DNA from: Apostichopus japonicus
Taxonomy: Eukaryota; Echinodermata; Holothuroidea; Aspidochirotida; Stichopodidae
Assembly: GCF_037975245.1 (NCBI RefSeq)
Contig: NC_092563.1
Location: forward strand, 30,345,960-30,409,959
Reading direction: 5' to 3'
DNA: 64,000 nt
Shown here: positions 59,901 through 64,000 of the stretch, piece after piece
Position numbering within the stretch: the stretch's first letter is position 1
How the letters are laid out: each line of letters opens with the position of its first letter
Notes under the pieces: model-generated
Seen by the model: only the letters and a program-made list of their open reading frames with translations
Database searches by the model: none
What the model was told of the DNA's origin: nothing
Program-made: the position numbers and the translations under genes

Positions 59901-61518
59901 TCTGATAGCACTCCACCTTCCAATCCTGTGCCGGTTCCAAATGGTATCATTGGAATGCGATGTTTGTGACAGATTTTGACTACGTGGCTGACTTCTTGAA
60001 CTGACTGTGGCCAGACAACAGCAGCAGGTAAATGACCTCTAAAATGTCAATTTGGAAGTGATAAATGGATTTTGATGCATGGATTTCTTAAAACACTTGC
60101 AAGGAACAGAAAAAAGTATACATGGAAATGACACACTATTCACTGAAAATATAGAGGAAAAAATGAACTATTCCTGTCTAAAGAAATGCAAAATGAGAAG
60201 CTAAATTTCACAAACGTTTTCATTTGATGGTAAACAAACATCGCACAGGAAGTTAATACTAATAGACACACACGATATTATGGTATTAGGCAGTAATCTC
60301 ACTTTGTGGAAATGACTTACTCTCTCAACTCTTGAGAAAAGAAATGCCTTCTCAGAAATGTTATGAAAAGCATTTGATTTGGGTTGACTTTATAAGAAAG
60401 GTAACGTAGAAAGGTTATCTAAGTCACATAAAATGTTTTAGCAATGTTACTTTCAACACACCTATAATATGATTCATCATGGCTGTGTTGGCTGCAGACA
60501 GCTTCTGCCTTGGAAATATTCTTGTCACCGACAATAGATTGTAACGATTTGAAAATATCTGCTGAAATAATCTTTAAGTTAAATAAGAAAAGAATGAGAC
60601 ACAGAAGTAGAATTATGTCACCAATATTCTTCTGAAGCAATTAGAAGAAAGATCTTGCTCCATTAGGGACACCATTGATCATTCAAACTCCTGTCATGGT
60701 GTTGCCATGGTGTTTTTTCCAGTGTGATGTCACAGTGCTTCTTGGATTGTGTACCCTTTTACTTTTTCTCAGCTTTTCTGTGCCTATGTTAACACTTTGA
60801 ACAGGTTTGTCACTAAAAGCCATTCCAACAGTAGAGAATATTTAACTACAATATTTCAGAGTCAACATAACAGATCATACGTCTATTGCAAACAATCAAC
60901 ATAAGTAATCATAATTAACAAAATTACAAAATTGAACACAAGTTGTCCGTCTATGATGTCATATTAATACTTGGTCGAATCTTCAGACTTTTGTATGATG
61001 GACCATATACAAACCATTTCCAAATGACATAACAAATGTATCATCTTGATGTGCAAATCTTCTACAAAAATTTACAATTGTTATGATTGGGTTTGCTTAT
61101 CCTTAAAAGATGTATTCTGTGCAGGATGAAACTTTGCACTATATTGATCCAAGCCTTGTACTGTTTGCACCCCTCAATCAAACAAAGGTCTGTATACGTC
61201 ACAGGCATTTGGTTTCTCCTTAATATTAGCAATTTACTAACACCAACTAGAAACTATATATGTGTCTCATAACTTTAGTGTAGGCCTACTGTTTAGTGTT
61301 TCATTTGCAAAGCTTTGGTATTCATGCAAATTTGCTTTAATAGTGGAGAATGTAAAATGGATCTTAGAGATTTGAAGTGAATATCCAAACAGTTTGGTAA
61401 TGATCTCAAAGATAATTCATCCCTGATTCAAAGTCAACTGATTTACCTCACTGGAGCAAAACTTTGGATACAATGAATCAGACGACAAGAGCCTCTTCAA
61501 ACATTTTGCAGGAAACAT
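44714..61518 (-). CDS. LDHD: LDHD, mitochondrial D-lactate dehydrogenase (twelve coding exons)
   Basis: Coding exons in transcript order: 61518-61447, 60571-60462, 60038-59897, 58310-58166, 57650-57491, 57135-57030, 56636-56543, 55807-55679, 54830-54703, 54140-54050, 53260-53149, 44918-44714. They sum to 1494 nt (497 residues plus TAA), with consistent phase at all eleven junctions. The enzyme oxidises D-lactate to pyruvate with FAD and passes electrons to cytochrome c in mitochondria. The N-terminus is Arg/Lys-rich and amphipathic, as in a transit peptide. The FAD domain has [11 protein letters not shown] (93-103), [11 protein letters not shown] and [12 protein letters not shown] (157-180) and VGSEGTLGL (223-231). 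The C-terminal FAD-oxidase domain has HVGDGNFH (398-405, metal-binding His pair) and TGEHG (440-444). Length matches vertebrate LDHD (about 480-510). Exon ends 9 and 10 are embedded in tandem repeats. One intron is GC-AG. A splice acceptor precedes the ATG, so a non-coding 5' exon is expected. Confidence 0.96.
45398..45813. repeat. 40-bp minisatellite array
   Basis: The unit is AAACAGACACAATAGCCTTC followed by TTTATATGGACTATAATTGC. There are about ten copies, the last six almost identical. One short unit (near 45540) lacks CTATAATTGC. The array continues after an inserted element as two decayed units at 46704-46793. Confidence 0.93.
45814..46703. mobile_element. 890-bp non-autonomous element with 14-bp inverted ends, inside the 40-bp array
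   Basis: The left end is CATATCAATTCCTT and the right end AAGGAATTGATATG, exact inverted repeats. Joining the flanks (CCTTCTTT and ATATGGACTATA) restores the 40-bp unit perfectly, so the boundaries are sure. No target-site duplication is seen if those 14-bp ends are taken. If the ends are 9 bp (CAATTCCTT), an ATAT stands on both sides. No transposase ORF is present, only chance frames. The superfamily is unassigned. Confidence 0.75.
46704..46793. repeat. Right remnant of the 40-bp array
   Basis: Two diverged units: AAAATAGCCTTCTTTATTTGG and ACACAATAGCCCTCTTTAAT. They show that the 890-bp element landed inside a longer array. Confidence 0.8.
47161..53029. repeat. 66-bp satellite-like array (about 89 units)
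   Basis: The unit contains ATGGCTCTCTACACAATGGA, TCTAGGCCCGCATCATAGGG and TCATATTGTACAGAGTGTAT plus CCCC. The first unit is 60 bases because it lacks GGATCT-like sequence. The rest keep 66 bases, except one that lost a C at about 51183. Copies are almost identical; changes cluster at two sites, CCC/CCT before CTG and GGCCCG/GGCACG/GGCCTG. Because 66 is divisible by three and no stop occurs in one + frame, the array reads as open frames of 1326 and 629 codons. It lies wholly in an LDHD intron on the antisense strand. Confidence 0.97.
47208..51188 (+). other. Long open frame across the 66-bp array (doubtful coding)
   Basis: Reads a 22-residue repeat, [20 protein letters not shown] then PL, about 60 times. 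A one-base deletion near 51183 ends it, and a second frame (51188-53077) continues the same repeat. There is no promoter or splice evidence and no unique flanking protein. The variable Pro/Thr/Leu residue changes freely while other sites hardly vary at all, coding or not. Recent array homogenisation explains the open frame better than selection on a protein. Confidence 0.35.
53149..53260 (-). CDS. LDHD: LDHD coding exon 11 (metal-binding His motif)
   Basis: Encodes residues 393-429: [20 protein letters not shown] then [24 protein letters not shown] supplies two His ligands in the FAD-oxidase C-terminal domain. The acceptor is TTGTTATCAG and the donor GTGAA|GTAAGG. The 66-bp array begins about 120 bases into the intron after the donor. 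Confidence 0.97.
53480..54078. repeat. LDHD: 46-bp array copying the LDHD exon 10 splice donor (about 13 units)
   Basis: Read on the + strand each unit has GATGACTTACAGAGCAGATT, ACTGGAAGATAGCTCC and AATTAAAAT. On the - strand this is the last 28 or so bases of exon 10 (AGCTATCTTCCAGTAATCTG, CTCT) followed by its donor GTAAGTCATC. The true donor is in the unit at the exon (54049), and about 12 more copies follow downstream in the intron, nearly all with an intact GTAAGT. Unit length is 45-47 because the A run varies. Confidence 0.95.
54050..54140 (-). CDS. LDHD: LDHD coding exon 10
   Basis: Encodes residues 363-392 plus one base: [20 protein letters not shown] then [19 protein letters not shown] is strongly conserved in LDHD. 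The acceptor is CCTTGGTAG and the donor CTCT|GTAAGT. If the donor is skipped, the frame reaches TAG within about 20 bases. The 3' third of the exon is the founder of the downstream 46-bp array. Confidence 0.96.
54501..54751. repeat. LDHD: 62-63-bp repeat copying the LDHD exon 9 splice donor (four units)
   Basis: Units begin at 54501, 54564, 54627 and 54690. On the - strand each holds CCAGACATGAGTTTTGGTAC, AGCATGCTGGCTTTAAGGCC and a donor AAG|GTAAGATC. The unit at the exon is 62 bases (one A fewer) and has GGTGGAAAG, while the other three have GGTGGTAAG. All four donors are intact. Confidence 0.95.
54703..54830 (-). CDS. LDHD: LDHD coding exon 9
   Basis: Encodes residues 320-362: [20 protein letters not shown] then [22 protein letters not shown]. 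It aligns with the LDHD stretch of the form LWxARHxxWYxxLxxRPG. The acceptor is CTTCCTTCAG and the donor GGAAAG|GTAAGA. Reading past the donor gives TAA in the next repeat copy (in GCTTTAAGG). Confidence 0.96.
55679..55807 (-). CDS. LDHD: LDHD coding exon 8
   Basis: Encodes residues 277-319 plus one base: [18 protein letters not shown], then [14 protein letters not shown] and [14 protein letters not shown] (Glu split with exon 7) and APTLFLEF are family hallmarks. The acceptor is TGTTTGCAG and the donor GTTG|GTATGT. Confidence 0.96.
56543..56636 (-). CDS. LDHD: LDHD coding exon 7, followed by a GC donor
   Basis: Encodes residues 246-276 plus one base: [20 protein letters not shown] then [11 protein letters not shown]. 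The donor is ATAG|GCAAGT (GC at 56542-56541). The nearby GT in GGCAA|GTGATT would shift the frame and give a stop in exon 8, whereas the GC site makes the conserved ARIEFLD. The rest of the donor (AG|GCAAGT) has the strong context normal for GC-AG introns. Confidence 0.95.
57030..57135 (-). CDS. LDHD: LDHD coding exon 6 (FAD domain)
   Basis: Encodes residues 210-245: [20 protein letters not shown] then [20 protein letters not shown] and [13 protein letters not shown] are conserved FAD-binding segments of FAD-linked oxidases. The acceptor is TGTTATCAG and the donor AAAAG|GTTGGT. Confidence 0.97.
57491..57650 (-). CDS. LDHD: LDHD coding exon 5 (FAD domain)
   Basis: Encodes residues 157-209 plus two bases: [40 protein letters not shown] and [12 protein letters not shown]. 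This contacts the FAD pyrophosphate and isoalloxazine in the family. CMCATG carries Cys where vertebrates have Ala (GMAATG). The acceptor is TTTGTTTAG and the donor ACAAA|GTGAGC. Confidence 0.97.
57868..57980 (-). repeat. tRNA-like SINE fragment in LDHD intron 4
   Basis: On the - strand, GACAGCTCAGTTGGTAGAGC (57907-57888) is an excellent tRNA A box. GGTTAAATCCC 10 bases later recalls a decayed B box. There is no anticodon arm or acceptor stem, so it is not a tRNA gene. It probably is a truncated SINE of a different family from 42606-42868. Confidence 0.5.
58166..58310 (-). CDS. LDHD: LDHD coding exon 4
   Basis: Encodes residues 109-156 plus one base: [40 protein letters not shown] and [13 protein letters not shown] and VQPGVT match the FAD-binding 4 domain. 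The acceptor is TGACATTTAG and the donor AATAG|GTTCGT. Confidence 0.96.
58566..58899. repeat. Dispersed repeat, copy 1 (second copy at 61575-61804)
   Basis: Begins with TTTTTGAGAAATGACCCTT and ends with AAAACAATGGATTAACATTA plus ACATTT. The same two ends, in the same order, occur at 61575-61804, and the middle parts are diverged. The central part here also has a small tandem repeat (58648-58712) of CTAAGGTCAACATCA. Confidence 0.6.
58648..58712. repeat. Short tandem repeat, CTAAGGTCAACATCA units
   Basis: CTAAGGTCAACATCA and CTAAGGTCACA alternate through about 65 bases. Confidence 0.75.
59897..60038 (-). CDS. LDHD: LDHD coding exon 3 (FAD-binding glycine loop)
   Basis: Encodes residues 61-108: [20 protein letters not shown] then [34 protein letters not shown] and [11 protein letters not shown] are signature FAD-binding parts. 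The leading A completes a split Arg codon. The donor is GAACAG|GTTTGT. Confidence 0.97.
60462..60571 (-). CDS. LDHD: LDHD coding exon 2
   Basis: Encodes residues 25-60 plus two bases: [20 protein letters not shown] then [23 protein letters not shown] matches the family's HGxDES motif. The acceptor AACTTAAAG is chosen because it alone keeps the frame with exon 1. The donor is TATAG|GTGTGT. Confidence 0.92.
61447..61518 (-). CDS. LDHD: LDHD coding exon 1 (mitochondrial transit peptide)
   Basis: Encodes residues 1-24, [20 protein letters not shown] then CSSE. It has net positive charge and is rich in Leu, Ser and Lys, as expected for a mitochondrial presequence. ATG context is AAAATGT. The donor is GAG|GTAAAT, phase 0. 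A pyrimidine tract and CTCAG at about 61530-61526 just upstream suggest the exon starts at 61525 with seven leader bases, so a non-coding first exon lies further right. Confidence 0.8.
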
Positions 61519-61574
61519 TTTCCGACTGAGGATAGAAATAATACAAAAACAGTATTAATTTGGATATATGTTCT

Positions 61575-61804
61575 TTTGAGAAATGATCCTTAGTACAACT
61601 GGCCTAATCAGTCTCATACACATACTATTGCCTCAGAGATGCAAAACAAAAATGCACTGGGAAAACAAGATTTTACATCTTAACCATGCATTACAAGTTT
61701 TCAAGGACAATTCTATTGAAAGTAATCCAACAGTGTTGTTGTTGATATGCAGTTAAAAGAACATGTTTTAGTGATTACAAAACAATGGATTAACATTAAC
61801 ATTT
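61575..61804. repeat. Dispersed repeat, copy 2
   Basis: Shares TTTTGAGAAATGATCCTT at the start and a 26-base identical end (AAAACAATGGATTAACATTA plus ACATTT) with 58566-58899. It lies in the 5' flank or leader intron of LDHD. Confidence 0.6.
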
Positions 61805-62371
61805 GGCCTACCATACAATAAAGAACGTCATCATCAAATAAACCCTAAGGAGTATTCTGGAGGCAGCTGAATCTTTACAGTAATTGCTGGTTCTTTGGAC
61901 AACTGAAACTTGAAATGCTCAAGGATCAGACATTCAAACTAAGGTCTGACCTCTTTCATGTCCTTTATACAGGTCAACCACATGGTGCAGAGTCATGCAT
62001 GTGTATGCAAGTGAAGTTTTCCTCTAGTCGCTACGAAATGCAGACAGTAATGAAACGTGATACCTTAATTGTTATCTTTAGCTGGACTTGAGATGTCCAT
62101 CGCTGTATCATTTGTACACTGTGCTGTGGGTATTGACCGCAGCTGTATGTACTGACTGTACACTAGTGTCTAATTACCGAAGGTAGCAAGCTGTGTGTGT
62201 ATTTTCTGGGATCGATGGTGGTGTCTGACACTTCTGTTAACACCTCATTCGAAACTAGGTCAGATTACCGGCATTAGACGTTTCTTTTTGCGCGAGTCTT
62301 CACACCCTTTAAAAAGTTTTCAAGATGATCAATAGCCGCCTAGCCTTCATAATTCATTAACTGTAGGCCTA
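61805..62371. other. LDHD upstream region, nothing firm
   Basis: Unique sequence that may hold the non-coding first exon and promoter of LDHD. No TATA box or clear donor could be chosen. Confidence 0.4.
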
Positions 62372-62373
62372 TA

Positions 62374-62570
62374 TCCCATACAAAAAAGTCCTGCATAAAA
62401 TCCGGCAGAATTATGCCAGGATTTGGCCACATCCTGCATGTTTATGAAGGATTCCTGTACATGCATCATGGAGTCCTGCATGCATATGAAGGATTCTTGT
62501 ACGTTTGGAAGGAATACTGTTCCATATACAGGAATCCTATAGGATTCCTGCAGGACTTTTTTGTATGGGA
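62374..62570. mobile_element. 197-bp MITE with perfect 22-bp inverted ends and TA target duplication
   Basis: The left end begins TCCCATACAAAAAAGTCCTG and the right end is its exact reverse complement over 22 bases. TA lies directly outside both ends, as in Tc1/mariner-type insertions. The inside has GAAGGATTCCTGTAC-like repeats twice and an 18-base palindrome (GGAATCCTATAGGATTCC, 62531-62548) next to the right end. No ORF is meaningful. Confidence 0.85.
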
Positions 62571-62914
62571 TAGTACGGTAAACAAGTCCCCCCACTTTTT
62601 AAAATTACAAAGTAGAATTTAGACAAGACAGATTTTATCAATAAAGGGAAACTAAGAAACCAGGAATACAAACTCAATTATAGCATTTTTTCTTCACACT
62701 TTTTTGTGTTTACACCTCAATAATTTCACATCGCATATGCCAAATGGCATCGCCGGGAATGGGGACATGGCTGCTAGAACTCGGTCTAACTCTAACTGAC
62801 CTACTGTAGGACTATGCTAAGGCTATAATAGTCTAGGCCTTGTCCCGGTTAATTAGAGTCGTTTTGATCGTACTCAAGATTAATTGAGGCTATGCAGTAT
62901 TAAAATAATAAAAA

Positions 62915-62985
62915 ATGGTCTAGGCCTAATCTCAGTCTGATTAAAGTGTTTATGCCTAATCTCAGTCTGATAAAAGTGTTATATG
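62915..62985. repeat. Short direct duplication
   Basis: GCCTAATCTCAGTCTGAT followed by AAAGTGTT occurs twice, at about 62924 and 62956. Confidence 0.7.
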
Positions 62986-63219
62986 CCGACCGACCTATTG
63001 TTCGCTTTAACTTTATTATGTTAAGCCCAGAAAAGGGTTGAAAGATAATTACCCAAGTATAGCGATATTGTGAATACAGTCAATTCAATGGGCCAGTAAG
63101 TCGTTCATTTCGCAAGAGTGGTACGGTACAACTGTTGAGCGTTTCGTGCATGCAACAGAAACAGTATTTGTTAATACCAAAACGCCCTCAATTTGCCTTT
63201 TTGATCCTCGGCTCGCAAA

Positions 63220-63366
63220 ATGCCAGACGCAGAAGTAAAGGTAATGCATGCAAAACGAAATTAGGCCTTCAAGAATGAATAATAATAACTAGATATGCTA
63301 CATATGGTTCATTAAAATGTTTTCTTTCAACAGAGCACACACAATAGTTCATGGGTTATAAAGAAG
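63220..63366 (+). CDS. Possible first two exons of a divergent gene
   Basis: An ATG at 63220 in the context AAAATGCC opens MPDAEVK and is followed directly by a donor AAAG|GTAATG. After 93 bases, a pyrimidine-rich TTTTCTTTCAACAG leads into STHNSSWVIKK and another donor, AAGAAG|GTAAAT (63366/63367). Both pieces are in phase 0 and join cleanly to 18 residues. The family is not recognised. The gene would point away from LDHD, sharing an upstream region. The evidence is only splice signals and frame in a short stretch, so chance is possible. Confidence 0.3.
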
Positions 63367-63629
63367 GTAAATCGAAGTATGTTATAGTTCGTGTTCATCG
63401 CACATGAACTTGTGTTGCACAAAATGTCTCTTTGCTGCACGTTAGGCTAACCGACTAGGCTCGGTTTTGTGAAACGTGCTAAACGGGACTTGCCATGTTA
63501 ACACAAACTAGTAGTATCAATAAGGGCACACTTACGTTACAGTACACTAAGTATGATTACTAAATACTATTAACAGCTCATAGCATAGGATAGACCTGCC
63601 CAACACTGACAAATAAAAGTGAAAACAGA

Positions 63630-63994
63630 AGTAGAAAAGAAACTTACACAAGAAGTCTTTAGCTTGTAATCTTGTATATTCTGTAAGGCAATCCAGCGTA
63701 TCTGAGATCTTGAAGAATTTGAAATGGGAACCCCTCATAGAAAGAAGAAAAAGGGCCAGACTCATGCTTTTTTATCAAATTATTAATGGCCTAGTTGCAG
63801 TCCCAAACGAGACTAATCCCATCTTGAAACCATGGAGACGTGGCCGCTATATTCAAATTCCACATCATCATCGTGCTTTTCAGTATAGTTTCTATCCTAG
63901 GACAAAAATAAAGACTGGAATACGCAATCCTGATTCCTTGGAGAGCCCTAGTCTTGAGGTGTTTAAAACTAGATGCCCACACAAATGTTTCTAG
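63630..63994 (+). pseudogene. C-terminal fragment of a CR1/RTE-like non-LTR retrotransposon
   Basis: The open frame contains SSVSEILKNLKWEPLIERRK, RARLMLFYQIINGLVAVP, FQYSFYPRTK and SLESPSLEVFKTR, then TAG. This series is typical of the region after the reverse transcriptase in many animal CR1-, RTE- or Jockey-type elements (LGWESLEERRxxARLxLxYKI and PSLExFKxxL). The reverse transcriptase itself is absent, so this is a 5'-truncated copy. It belongs to a different clade from the L1 at 21365. Confidence 0.75.
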
Positions 63995-64000
63995 CGCTGC

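Larger units (their letters stand above)
54831..61446 (-). other. LDHD: LDHD introns 1-8, no genes
   Basis: Introns of 0.35-1.6 kb between the small exons. They contain the SINE-like piece at 57868, one dispersed repeat at 58566, short TA and ATT runs (56126-56155, 56909-56927) and G runs at 59403-59418. No other exon or RNA gene was recognised. All are GT-AG except the GC-AG intron after exon 7. Confidence 0.8.

Noticed and set aside
63220-63366. Assigning a function to the MPDAEVK/STHNSSWVIKK exons
   Set aside because: Eighteen residues with no recognised family. Kept only as a low-confidence candidate without a name.

Overview
The window is animal nuclear DNA. It is AT-rich, with short exons split by long introns, GT-AG (and one GC-AG) splice sites, many minisatellites, non-LTR retrotransposons, SINE-like sequences and short terminal-inverted-repeat elements. 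The proteins and repeat style fit a marine invertebrate deuterostome, most likely an echinoderm and perhaps a sea cucumber. The species guess is low confidence. There are no bacterial operons, CRISPR arrays or rRNA genes. Two multi-exon genes can be rebuilt with matching splice phase at every junction. HNF4, an orphan nuclear receptor, lies on the + strand with eight coding exons from 4656 to 35840 (521 residues). LDHD, mitochondrial FAD-dependent D-lactate dehydrogenase, lies on the - strand with twelve coding exons from 61518 down to 44714 (497 residues). The genes converge tail to tail across about 9 kb. Nothing suggests they act in one pathway. Layout: 1-4653 is leader or intron sequence upstream of the first recognised HNF4 exon. 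4777-26731 is a 22 kb intron with several minisatellites and a nearly full-length L1-type retrotransposon (21365-26335) flanked by a 13-bp target-site duplication. 26732-35840 holds the HNF4 DNA-binding, ligand-binding and F-domain exons. 35841-44713 is 3' flank and intergenic DNA with a tRNA-derived SINE. 44714-61525 is LDHD, whose last intron carries a 5.9 kb array of a 66-bp unit and a 40-bp array interrupted by an 890-bp element. 61526-64000 has a 197-bp MITE, two small exons that may begin a divergent gene, and a retrotransposon fragment. The most striking structure is recurrent. In three exons of the two genes, a tandem duplication copies the exon's 3' end together with its 5' splice site: HNF4 exon 7 (2 copies of about 139 bp), LDHD exon 9 (4 of 62-63 bp) and LDHD exon 10 (about 13 of 46 bp). 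In each case only the exon-proximal donor keeps the reading frame. Reading on to the next donor meets a stop codon.
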